Shown here piece after piece: positions 19,172 through 27,481 of a stretch of DNA of 64,000 bases; position 1 is the first letter of the stretch, and every line of letters starts with the position of its first letter. The notes under the pieces were generated by a model. It did not search any database. It had not been told where the DNA came from and saw nothing but the letters and a program-made list of their open reading frames with translations. Where the stretch lies: the NCBI GenBank assembly GCA_902763805.1, contig CACWTN010000005.1:1-64000 (forward strand), given 5' to 3'. This stretch comes from an uncultured bacterium. Its GTDB lineage: Bacteria; Cyanobacteriota; Vampirovibrionia; Gastranaerophilales; Gastranaerophilaceae. The translations under genes and the position numbers were made by a program.

Positions 19172-22100
19172 ATGTTATTAAATTTAATTAAAGCTAAAAA
19201 TCGTGAGCATGTTCTCATAAAGAAATATTTTGAGCTTATCTCTAAGGGCGCAAAACCCTCTGAGATATTGGTTCTTGCCCAAAATTCAAACTCCAAAAAA
19301 AACATACAAAATAAAATTTTAGAAAATATTCCAATTGACGCAATTGAAAAAATTAATGTTCATTCTTTTTTCTCGATTGTTTACAATACGCTTCAGGAAA
19401 ACTGGTGTTTTATAGAAAATTCAATTAAAGGGGAAAAATCTTTCATCCTCCCAAACCTCGTCGGACTCGAAGTTTCACAGTTTCTGCTTCGCGATCTTTT
19501 GAAAAATATAGTTGTCAAAGGGTACAACTCAAAAAAATCTCTGCTTCACCAGATTTTCAGAAGATATTCGCTAATTGTTCAAAACAACTTATCAAACGAT
19601 GAAGTCAAAGAAAGGGCTAAGATTTTAAAAGAATCTTTCGCAGATGATGCGGAACTAATAATAAAAAAGCTTCTTGCCTCAACCCTGAAAAACCGCAGTT
19701 TAGACTATCTGCGCCAAACGCTTATTTTCAACTTCGTATACAAAAATACGGATTATTTTAAAAACATAAAATACCTGCTTATTGATGATGCAGATGAAAT
19801 GACACCTGTTTGTTTTGATTTTATTGAATACCTTAAACCTCAGCTCAGAGATTGGATTATTTGTTTTGATTCGCTTGGTTCATCAAGATGCGGATACTTG
19901 AGCGCTGACACCTCAATTGAATATAAACTGAAAAAATTATTTAACGAAGATGTTTTGACAAGTCTGCCTGAAGACGCATTACCCGAAGAAGAAAGTGATT
20001 TTAAAAACGGAGAGTTAATTTTTTCAAATGTTTTGGAAGATAAACATGAAAAACTTGAAAACTTTTCACTTACTTCACTTTCAAAACGTGCAGAAATACT
20101 GGATTTTGCTATAAATAAGATTAAAAAGCTTATATTGACCACAGATATCCATCCGAAAGACATAACAATAATTACACCTGTTCAGGATGACATGCTCAAA
20201 TTTACACTCCGTGAAAATCTTTCAGGACAATGCAACCTCCTGTTTCTGAGCGGAAGTGAAAAACTTATTGATAATCCGCTTGTAAGAGCAAGTTTAAATA
20301 TTCTGAAACTTATGCTTGGACTTGATGTATCGGATATGGATTTAAGAAGTATTATTTCTGACTATATAGGAATTCCGCTGATATATTCGGAAACCATCTT
20401 AAACACTTACAAAAAAACAAAAAAACTTCCGGAAAATATTGAAAAATATAATAATGAGTACCGGCGTTTTTACAAAGCATTTGAAGAAATTAAAACTAAA
20501 GATGAAAAACTTTCGCTAAAAGTATACGAAATGTTCACAGCCGTTGTTACAGCAGTTGATACAGACAAAATTAACAAGTTTAATTTCTTCATAAAAGAAC
20601 TCAGAGATTTTGAAAATGTTCTCGGAAAAGAAGAAGTGAGCAGCCGAATTCAGGATATAATTATACAGTTTGAAAACTCAATAATAGCAGAAAACCCGAA
20701 TTCAACACTCGAAATACTTCCTGACGATTTAATTATCGCAACTCCGCAAAAAATTATTGATAACAAAATTTCAACAAAATATCAGTTCTGGCTTGACGTT
20801 TCTCATTCCGACTGGGTTAAGACCGACACAGGTCCGCTTTATAATGCCTGGGTAATGCAGAAAGACTGGGCAAAAGATGAATACACAATTGAAGATGATA
20901 TATTTTTATCAAGACAAAAAATTGCAAGAATTTTAAGAAAACTTCTTCTTTTGTCGCAGGAGCATACTTATGCTCTTTCCAGTCTGTTTGATACTTCAGG
21001 GGTTGAAAATTTAGGCGGAATTCAGAAATATATTGAAGCTTCATCAGGCGAAATCTACGAATCTAAACCTGCTTTAACAATTAAACCCAGAGCAGACCAA
21101 AAACCTGTACTTGACTATAAGCAAGGGTCAATGGCAATTTCTGCCGTTCCCGGTGCAGGAAAAACAACTATTCTGCTTGCTCTTATTATGAAACTTATGT
21201 CAAGCGGTATTAACCCAAATAATATTTTCGTTTTGACCTACATGGATTCTGCTGCAAGAAATTTCAGGGAACGTATAAAAAATATGTGTCCTGAATCCGT
21301 GCTGCTTCCAAATATAAGCACTATTCACGGGCTTGCACTAAAAATTCTGAAAGAAAATTCTAACTACGAACGAATAAATCTGACAGACGATTTTGAAATC
21401 TGCGACGATACACAAAGAATGAGAATAATCCGCGCAATTAGCGGAAAGCTGACTAAAACAGACATTGATGATTTTGACAAAGCAATCTCATTATTTAAAC
21501 TTCAGGAAGGAAATCTTGATAAACCTGCCTTAGACAAAAAAACAGAAAAATTTAAAAACTTCTACATTGAATACCAAAAGCAATTAAAAGAAGCTAACAT
21601 GATAGACTACGATGATATTTTAATAATGTCTGTCAAACTGCTAGAAAACAACCCTGATATTTTGGAATACTATCAGGAAACCTGCGAATACATTATAGAA
21701 GATGAAGCACAGGATTCATCGGGGATACAGCAAAGGTTAATCGGTCTTTTAAGCGCAAAATCAAAAAATCTTATCAGGTGCGGAGATATTAATCAGGCTA
21801 TTACAACAACTTTTTCCAATGCAGACGTGGAAGGTTTCAGAAAGTTTATAAATAACGCCGATAAAACCGTTGAGATGAACCATTCACAAAGATGCACGCA
21901 GGATGTTATGAATCTTGCGAATAAGCTCGTTGACTGGGGTTCAAAACTTCTGCCGAAAGCATTTTTCAAAAGCTATATGGAGGGTGTCGAAGGTAAAAAT
22001 CCAATCAGTAAAAATGCTATTTTCTCCTGTGTTTTTGAAAATCCCTATGCCGAAAAAAATTATGTACTTAAAGAAATCAAAAAAATTCTTACAAATGACA

Positions 22101-23008
22101 AAAATGCAACCATTGGTATTCTGTTAAGATGGAATTTTCAGGTTTCTGCCTGGACATCGTTTATTAATGATGCAGGTTTAAAAACTATTACAAGAAGCGA
22201 ATCTTTGGGACAAAAAAGAGTTTTCAACACTATTTTTTCCATATTGAATTTCGTACAAAATCCGTTTGATAACGAAATTCTCGCATCAACCTACGAAAAA
22301 CTGTCAGAATACGGTTTTTACAAGCAAAGATTACAGCTTGAAATCAAAAATTCTGAAACTCCGTTTATACAAAAATGTCATGACGATATTGAAAATAACT
22401 CGCTTGCACAATTCCTGCTTGACATGCAGTATTGGCTGAGTTCTTCAACACTTCCGCTTGAAGAACTGGTTATAAGAATAGGTTTATTCTACTACACCAG
22501 CGATATTGAAAAATCCAATGTTTACTTAATAGCAATTCTTGTTAAAAGACTGAATACAACAGGAGATTTCGATTTAACTCTCCAGCGTCTGGAAGAACTC
22601 GCCAAACGTCCGTCACTCAGCGGTTTTAAATTCTTCTCGGAGGAAGAAGACAAAGATGCGGCAAAAGGTAAAGTTCAGATTATGACAATGCATAAATCAA
22701 AAGGGGATGAATTTGACTACGTATTCCTTCCCGAACTCTCGGAAAAACTGCTTCCGATAGACACGGTAAAATCAAAACTGAGAAGCTCATCTTCTTTTAT
22801 GGAAGAAGTTAAATCATTTAATCCGAAATACAAACCGAAAACAGAACTTGAGCTTAAAGAGTTCAACTCGGAAGAAACCCTGAGGCTTTTGTACGTGGCA
22901 ATTACCCGTGCACAGAGAAAACTTTATATAACAACTTCTTCAAAAGCAAAAGCGTTCGGAAAAGAAATTACTCAGGAACCAAGCATAATATTTGATACCG
23001 TTCTATAA
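19172..23008 (+). CDS. UvrD/Rep-type helicase fused to an inactive helicase-like half
   Basis: The 1278 residues fall into two parts. The C-terminal half is an intact SF1A helicase: Walker A GAGKTT at residue 661, DEAQDSS at 844, motif V in MHKSKGDEFDYVFLPE and motif VI in LLYVAITRAQRKLYI. The N-terminal half (about 1-640) follows the same course (VHSFFSIVYNTL, LLIDDADEM near 204-210 in place of DEAQD) but has no Walker A, so it looks like a dead copy, as in RecC or AddB. No nuclease domain follows. A stand-alone RecB-like nuclease with cysteines is at 42771-43415. A double-strand-break processing role is inferred. It is monocistronic. Confidence 0.85.
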   Translation: MLLNLIKAKNREHVLIKKYFELISKGAKPSEILVLAQNSNSKKNIQNKILENIPIDAIEKINVHSFFSIVYNTLQENWCFIENSIKGEKSFILPNLVGLEVSQFLLRDLLKNIVVKGYNSKKSLLHQIFRRYSLIVQNNLSNDEVKERAKILKESFADDAELIIKKLLASTLKNRSLDYLRQTLIFNFVYKNTDYFKNIKYLLIDDADEMTPVCFDFIEYLKPQLRDWIICFDSLGSSRCGYLSADTSIEYKLKKLFNEDVLTSLPEDALPEEESDFKNGELIFSNVLEDKHEKLENFSLTSLSKRAEILDFAINKIKKLILTTDIHPKDITIITPVQDDMLKFTLRENLSGQCNLLFLSGSEKLIDNPLVRASLNILKLMLGLDVSDMDLRSIISDYIGIPLIYSETILNTYKKTKKLPENIEKYNNEYRRFYKAFEEIKTKDEKLSLKVYEMFTAVVTAVDTDKINKFNFFIKELRDFENVLGKEEVSSRIQDIIIQFENSIIAENPNSTLEILPDDLIIATPQKIIDNKISTKYQFWLDVSHSDWVKTDTGPLYNAWVMQKDWAKDEYTIEDDIFLSRQKIARILRKLLLLSQEHTYALSSLFDTSGVENLGGIQKYIEASSGEIYESKPALTIKPRADQKPVLDYKQGSMAISAVPGAGKTTILLALIMKLMSSGINPNNIFVLTYMDSAARNFRERIKNMCPESVLLPNISTIHGLALKILKENSNYERINLTDDFEICDDTQRMRIIRAISGKLTKTDIDDFDKAISLFKLQEGNLDKPALDKKTEKFKNFYIEYQKQLKEANMIDYDDILIMSVKLLENNPDILEYYQETCEYIIEDEAQDSSGIQQRLIGLLSAKSKNLIRCGDINQAITTTFSNADVEGFRKFINNADKTVEMNHSQRCTQDVMNLANKLVDWGSKLLPKAFFKSYMEGVEGKNPISKNAIFSCVFENPYAEKNYVLKEIKKILTNDKNATIGILLRWNFQVSAWTSFINDAGLKTITRSESLGQKRVFNTIFSILNFVQNPFDNEILASTYEKLSEYGFYKQRLQLEIKNSETPFIQKCHDDIENNSLAQFLLDMQYWLSSSTLPLEELVIRIGLFYYTSDIEKSNVYLIAILVKRLNTTGDFDLTLQRLEELAKRPSLSGFKFFSEEEDKDAAKGKVQIMTMHKSKGDEFDYVFLPELSEKLLPIDTVKSKLRSSSSFMEEVKSFNPKYKPKTELELKEFNSEETLRLLYVAITRAQRKLYITTSSKAKAFGKEITQEPSIIFDTVL

Positions 23009-23036
23009 AAAAACAGCCTTTCGGCTGTTTTTTATT
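23006..23036. terminator. bidirectional terminator
   Basis: A run of A, the stem ACAGCC/GGCTGT with a TTTC loop, then a T-run. It overlaps the stops of the convergent helicase and HlyD-type genes. Confidence 0.85.
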
Positions 23037-24057
23037 TATCTGCCTTTTGAACAGGTTTTCTTATATTAACACTCGGGACAACAGACATGCCCGGAATAAT
23101 TGCATATTCTTCTGGGTCAATTTTTTCGGTAAATACAATCTTAACAGGAATTCTCTGTACAATTTTTACAAAAGAACCTACTGCATTTTCTGGCGGGAAC
23201 AAGCTTGATTTTGCCCCTGAAGATCTTTGTATGCTTTCTACCCTTCCTTTAAAAACTTTGTGAGGGTATGCATCAATTTTTATATCAACTTCCTGATTCT
23301 TCTGCATTTTTTCTAGCTGTGTTTCTTTAAAATTAGCAACAACCCAAACTTCATTCGGAACAATAGTAAACAACGGCGTTCCCGGCTGAACCATCATGCC
23401 TGTTTCAACTCTCTTGTTTGATACAGTTCCGTCTATAGGAGCCTTTATATATGTATAATCAAGTGCCAGTTTTGCTGCGTCTAATTGCGCTTTTAATACG
23501 TTTAAATCAGCATCTGCAACTTTTGCATTCTGAGCAGGATTTGCGGAAAATATCGATTGTTCGGCAAGAGTTTGTCTTGCTTTTACGGAATCAAGATGTG
23601 TTCTTGCTTTATCCAGTGTCTGTTTAGAAACAGCTCCTGCTTTATAAAGATTTTCATATCTCTCAACATCTTTCTGCGCAAGTTCTATTTCAGAATTTGC
23701 CGCATTCAGATTTGCATGAGCATTATTCTGATTAAGGATGGCTCTTTCATAAGAAGCTTTTGCCTGTGCCAGTCTTACCTTGTAATCTTCCTGGTCAATA
23801 ATTGCAACAACATCACCCTTTTTTACAGGCTGGTTATCAATGACCAGAACTTTTTCTATCTGCCCTGCAACTTTTGGAGAAACAGAAACGGTAGTTGTTT
23901 CTACATAAGCGTCATCAGTGGTCTGACATCCCAGCATATTGTATATATAATATCCGCCGCATATAATCGCTATCACTGTCAAAAAAGTAAAAACATAACG
24001 TTTTTTCACAGGAAGTGTTCTTTCTTTTATTTTTATTCTTATTTCTTCGTCACCCAT
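23032..24057 (-). CDS. HlyD/EmrA-type membrane fusion protein
   Basis: This periplasmic adaptor of a multidrug efflux system has a short cytoplasmic N-terminus, one membrane helix (about 22-42), a lipoyl/barrel part beginning TTDDAYVETTTVSVSPKVAG, a helical hairpin (about 95-190) and the second barrel half (DYTYIKAPIDGTV, VWVVANFKETQLEKM). The 341 residues and TDDAYV start are of EmrA type. It lies 13 bases after the MarR regulator on the same strand and divergent to the outer-membrane channel. No EmrB-type pump gene is at the locus. A cysteine sits at the membrane exit (MLGCQTTDD). Confidence 0.9.
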   Translation of the reverse strand: MGDEEIRIKIKERTLPVKKRYVFTFLTVIAIICGGYYIYNMLGCQTTDDAYVETTTVSVSPKVAGQIEKVLVIDNQPVKKGDVVAIIDQEDYKVRLAQAKASYERAILNQNNAHANLNAANSEIELAQKDVERYENLYKAGAVSKQTLDKARTHLDSVKARQTLAEQSIFSANPAQNAKVADADLNVLKAQLDAAKLALDYTYIKAPIDGTVSNKRVETGMMVQPGTPLFTIVPNEVWVVANFKETQLEKMQKNQEVDIKIDAYPHKVFKGRVESIQRSSGAKSSLFPPENAVGSFVKIVQRIPVKIVFTEKIDPEEYAIIPGMSVVPSVNIRKPVQKADK

Positions 24058-24070
24058 AATCTTTTCCTCT

Positions 24071-24532
24071 TTATATCTGTATTTTTAATGATTCGTGTAA
24101 TATATTTCTAAGCTCTGTCAATAACTCACCGACTTTTGCAATATCACTGTTATCTATTCTCTTTTTTATTGCAAGATAATTAGGTCTTATTCTTGCAGCT
24201 GCTTCCTCTGCCTGCTTAACGCCAAGTTCGGTTATCTCGATAAGTTTAACAGGTCTGTTATTCTTGACTGACAGCGTACGTGTAATGAACCCCCTTTTTT
24301 CAAGTCCATCCAAAAGTTTTCCTGTATTTGCCCTGTCTTTCAGAATAAGCTTTGCCAAATCTCTCTGACACAACTCTTTTTCACACATAAGCGTATCAAG
24401 AATTGAATATTCCTCTACCGAAAGCCCGATATTAAACTGCTCAAAAACCTGAGCTCCAAGCATTTTACAATACCTGGCTGTAAGTTCTATCTGATAAAAT
24501 ATAGTATTTCTGAAATGTTCCTTCAATTTCAT
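24071..24532 (-). CDS. MarR-family transcriptional regulator
   Basis: A 153-residue winged-helix repressor: helices around YSILDTLMCEKELCQRDLA, recognition helix region LILKDRANTGKLLDGLEKRGFI and the wing RTLSVKNNRPVKLIEIT. MarR proteins usually release DNA on binding small aromatic compounds. It is the first gene of an operon with the HlyD-type adaptor, and diverges from the outer-membrane channel. The 18-base palindrome at 24560-24577 between the two start codons is the obvious operator. Confidence 0.92.
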   Translation of the reverse strand: MKLKEHFRNTIFYQIELTARYCKMLGAQVFEQFNIGLSVEEYSILDTLMCEKELCQRDLAKLILKDRANTGKLLDGLEKRGFITRTLSVKNNRPVKLIEITELGVKQAEEAAARIRPNYLAIKKRIDNSDIAKVGELLTELRNILHESLKIQI

Positions 24533-24559
24533 TTACCTTTAATATGTTTATTCTACCAC

Positions 24560-24577
24560 ATGTTGCAAATGCAACAT
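24560..24577. promoter_or_regulatory. MarR operator palindrome
   Basis: ATGTTGC and GCAACAT form a perfect inverted repeat with a 4-base spacer. It overlaps the -35 of the channel gene and lies 28 bases before the MarR start, a position suited to autoregulation. Confidence 0.7.
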
Positions 24578-24591
24578 ATTTATGTTATCAT
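24563..24591 (+). promoter_or_regulatory. promoter of the outer-membrane channel gene
   Basis: TTGCAA (24563-24568), a 17-base spacer and TATCAT (24586-24591). The -35 lies inside the palindromic operator, so bound repressor would block it. Confidence 0.65.
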
Positions 24592-24619
24592 TTATTATAT
24601 AAAAAATCAAGAGGGGAAA

Positions 24620-24634
24620 ATGCAACCGGGATAA
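24620..24634 (+). CDS. possible leader micro-ORF (4 codons)
   Basis: GAGGGG (24611-24616), an excellent ribosome site, is followed by ATG CAA CCG GGA TAA, in the 80-base leader of the channel gene. The channel's own ribosome site (CAGG) is weaker. The GGGG of the micro-ORF ribosome site can pair with CCCCC downstream (24642-24646). A translation-dependent control of efflux is possible but unproven. Confidence 0.3.
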   Translation: MQPG

Positions 24635-24679
24635 AGCAAAACCCCCAACGGAAAAGAAAGGCTATAAAACAGGTTTAAT

Positions 24680-26095
24680 ATGAAAAAATTTATAACGGCG
24701 GCAATTATATTATCAATGTTCGGTACAAATGCAGTTTTAGCGGTTAATGACAAAACTGTTCTCAAAGCCGGCACAGAAGAAAATATTCAGAAAAATATTT
24801 ACAACGATATAAAAAAACATAAATCCGAAAAAGTCCTTCCGAAAAAGAACAAATATGAATATATTAATTTGGCATGGTGGAATCAGTTTAATGACGAATA
24901 TTTAAATGACTACATAATACGTGCCGTTGAAAATAACAAAGATCTTAAAATGGCAACTTTAACAATGGAAGAATATTACCAAAAAGTAAGAATGCAAAGA
25001 GCACAGGAAATGCCTAATCTGTCGGCAGGTTTTATGCCGGGGTACGGTAAAATGCCTCTTACGGGAAAGACAGAGGGAAACTTTGCTCTGCCGATTATAG
25101 CCAGTTATGAAGTTGACCTTTTCGGAAAAAATCACAACAAAACAACTGCCGTTAAAAAATTGTACGAAGCTTCTATTTTGGATGAACAGGCTGCATACAT
25201 AGCAATAGCCTCAGCTGTCGGAAGCGTTTACGTAAACATAGTTAAGCTTGACGCCCTAATTGATATGCAGGAAGATATTGTTGCTCTCAGAAAGGAAATC
25301 TCTGAGATTATGACTGTTTCAAACAGAGAAGGTATTGTTTCCACATCAGACCTTGTTAAAGCAAATAAGGCATACATTGCAGGAACATCTGACCTTGTAG
25401 AGCTAAAAAAAGAAAGAACCAAGCTTCTTAATCAGTTAGCTGTTCTTGCAGGTGACAGTCCGAATAACATTGAAGAATACAAAAGAGCTGATTACAAAAC
25501 ACTTGCTTTCTCAGGAAATATTCCTGAAGAAGTAAGCTCGGAAATAATTATGAACAGACCTGATTACAAGAAAGCTGAAAAAATGCTTGAAAAAGCAGGT
25601 ATAGATGTTCGCGTTGCAAGAAAAGAGATGCTGCCGCGCATAAATCTTGGCGGTATGATGTTATTTAGTAACAAGCATCTTGAAAGTCTGTTTACAACTA
25701 AAGGAATGTTATGGGGTGTCGGCGGTGGTTTATTCCAGCCTCTTTTCCAGGGTTTTTCTTTAACAGCTAATTTAAAATCAAAGAAAATAGCTTATGAAAG
25801 ATCGCTGAGAAATTATGAAAAAGTTAACCTGACCTCAATGCAGGAAGTTAATGACTCTCTCGTTTCCGTAAATATGGACAGAGAAAAACTTGCAAAACAG
25901 AAAGATATACAGGCTCTTGAACAGAAAGACTTTAAACTTACAAGAGAAAAATATAAAGAAGGCGTTATTGCAAAACTTGACCTTGACCAGCAGGAAGAAA
26001 ATCTGCTGAATGTACAGAGAATGGTTTACTCTACACAGTTTGACTGTATGGTTGATTATATAAACTACTACAAAGCTATTGCGGCTCAAGGATAA
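24680..26095 (+). CDS. TolC/OprM-type outer membrane efflux channel
   Basis: The 471-residue protein has a signal peptide (cleavage near VLA-VND, residue 21) without a lipobox, then two outer membrane efflux repeats: AWWNQFNDEYLNDYIIRAVENN opens the first, and a second round follows after about 270 (EIIMNRPDYKKAEKML). Such trimers form the exit duct of tripartite pumps. It is divergent from the MarR-HlyD pair, whose operator overlaps its promoter. It shows that the cell has an outer membrane. The cytoplasmic-membrane pump is missing from the locus. Confidence 0.92.
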   Translation: MKKFITAAIILSMFGTNAVLAVNDKTVLKAGTEENIQKNIYNDIKKHKSEKVLPKKNKYEYINLAWWNQFNDEYLNDYIIRAVENNKDLKMATLTMEEYYQKVRMQRAQEMPNLSAGFMPGYGKMPLTGKTEGNFALPIIASYEVDLFGKNHNKTTAVKKLYEASILDEQAAYIAIASAVGSVYVNIVKLDALIDMQEDIVALRKEISEIMTVSNREGIVSTSDLVKANKAYIAGTSDLVELKKERTKLLNQLAVLAGDSPNNIEEYKRADYKTLAFSGNIPEEVSSEIIMNRPDYKKAEKMLEKAGIDVRVARKEMLPRINLGGMMLFSNKHLESLFTTKGMLWGVGGGLFQPLFQGFSLTANLKSKKIAYERSLRNYEKVNLTSMQEVNDSLVSVNMDREKLAKQKDIQALEQKDFKLTREKYKEGVIAKLDLDQQEENLLNVQRMVYSTQFDCMVDYINYYKAIAAQG

Positions 26096-26103
26096 ATCAG
26101 ATA

Positions 26104-26297
26104 GCTGCGCTCGCGTTGAACGTGACTGCGGCTCTTTCCTTTTTGCCTCGCCTGCACGAGCCAAACAGAATCGCCTCCGCACTTCGCTCGCTTGCGCTCT
26201 CTTGCTGCGCTCGCATTGAACGTGACTGCGGCTCTTTCCTTTTTGCCTCGCCTGCACGAGCCAAACGGAATCGCCTCCGCACTTCGCTCGCTTGCGC
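26104..26297. repeat. two tandem copies of a 100-bp GC-rich repeat
   Basis: Copy 1 starts at 26104 and copy 2 at 26204, exactly 100 bases apart; copy 2 is matched over 94 bases with only two substitutions (26115/26215 and 26167/26267). The repeat is much richer in GC than its surroundings and contains short inverted words such as GCGAGCGAAG. It fills the gap between the efflux channel and flgL. Short open frames cross it on both strands, but they repeat the repeat and have no ribosome sites. No spacer-repeat pattern of CRISPR is present. Confidence 0.9.
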
Positions 26298-26299
26298 AA

Positions 26300-26324
26300 T
26301 AAAAAAGGACATGTTGATGTCCTT
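26300..26324 (-). terminator. terminator after flgL
   Basis: On the minus strand AAGGACAT pairs with ATGTCCTT across a 4-base loop, followed by TTTTT. It ends the flagellar operon 39 bases after the flgL stop. Confidence 0.8.
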
Positions 26325-26362
26325 GAAATGGTAAGTATATTAAATTTGTAATTAAATTCTTT

Positions 26363-27454
26363 TTACAGATAATTTAACAAGCTCATATTCATTGTTTGAC
26401 TTGCAAGCTGTAAACTTGCCTGATATGAATATTGTGCCTGCATCCATTTTGAGGTTGCTTCCGCAAGGTCAACGTCCTGCAATGATGACAAATATGATGT
26501 TAAATTTTCATTATTTGTTTCCAATGTTGATGTTGTCATCTCTAACCTATTATAAACACCGCCGAATTTGGTCTGTTCGGTTACAATAGTGTTATGTGAG
26601 TTTGCAAACATATCCATCGTAGAAAACATTCTCTTATATCCTGCCTGTTCAGCATCACTGTCCTTGGCATCTTTTGCGTCAATTACTTCCTGAATTGAAT
26701 TGCTCAGCATTCTGAGAGCACCCATTACGCCTGAGTATTCCTCATGGTTTGTTAAATCTGCCGGATCACCGGTATATTGATTGCCGTCTTTGTCCTGATA
26801 TGTGACATTACCGGCATCATCAGTTTTCTTATAATACTTAGTACCTGAGCCTGTTGAATCGGTATAGTAATTTTCATAAGAACCAAACACCTTATCGCCG
26901 GTTGTATTAATAACCTCAAAAACACCGTTAGCTACTTCAGTTTGTCTTTTATAATCAGGGTTATCCTGAGTAGTTCCGCTGTATGTAACATTACCGTACT
27001 CGTCTAAATCAAAAGGTGTCAGCTTTGTATTTGCACCTGCAAATATAAAGTTACCATTGTATTCAGTATTTGCAAGGTCAACCATTGTCTTTGTAATTTC
27101 ATCAATTTCTGTTTTAAGAGCAGCAAGAGAGGACCTTCCGTATGTACCGTTATTAGCTTCCATACCTTTATCCCAAGCCTGCTGAAGATATCCTGTTGCA
27201 AGCTGCATCAAATCGTCTAATGTATCAAGTTCTTCTTTTGCCATCTGGGTATTTTGGTTAAAAGTATCAATCTGACCAATTTGACGATTTGTATTAACAA
27301 TATTTACCGCCGCAATAGGGTCATCTGAAATACTCAGAATTTTCTTACCGGATGCAAGCTGCTGAGTAAGTTTCATGTAGTTTGCTTCATTCCTGTGAAT
27401 GTCATCCGTTAAAAGAGAATAACGTGCTGATGTTGAGATACGATTTGAATACAT
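26363..27454 (-). CDS. flgL: flagellar hook-filament junction protein FlgL
   Basis: FlgL (HAP3) joins hook to filament. The 363 residues have the flagellin-type N-terminus (RISTSARYSLLTDDIHRNEANYMKLTQQLASGKKI, SDDPIAAVN), a Gly/Thr/Asp-rich middle and the helical C-terminus ending ASQTMNMSLLNYL, as in FlgL. Being shorter than a flagellin is not itself decisive, but its position after flgK at the end of the operon makes FlgL the better call than flagellin. Confidence 0.9.
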   Translation of the reverse strand: MYSNRISTSARYSLLTDDIHRNEANYMKLTQQLASGKKILSISDDPIAAVNIVNTNRQIGQIDTFNQNTQMAKEELDTLDDLMQLATGYLQQAWDKGMEANNGTYGRSSLAALKTEIDEITKTMVDLANTEYNGNFIFAGANTKLTPFDLDEYGNVTYSGTTQDNPDYKRQTEVANGVFEVINTTGDKVFGSYENYYTDSTGSGTKYYKKTDDAGNVTYQDKDGNQYTGDPADLTNHEEYSGVMGALRMLSNSIQEVIDAKDAKDSDAEQAGYKRMFSTMDMFANSHNTIVTEQTKFGGVYNRLEMTTSTLETNNENLTSYLSSLQDVDLAEATSKWMQAQYSYQASLQLASQTMNMSLLNYL

Positions 27455-27481
27455 AATGTTACCTTCCTGGTATTATTTTTA

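Noticed and set aside
26104-26297. CRISPR array
   Set aside because: Only two near-identical 100-base units with no unique spacers and no cas genes.
25835-26334. Several open frames on both strands across the 100-bp repeats
   Set aside because: They repeat the DNA repeat in translation, overlap the channel gene antisense, and lack ribosome sites.
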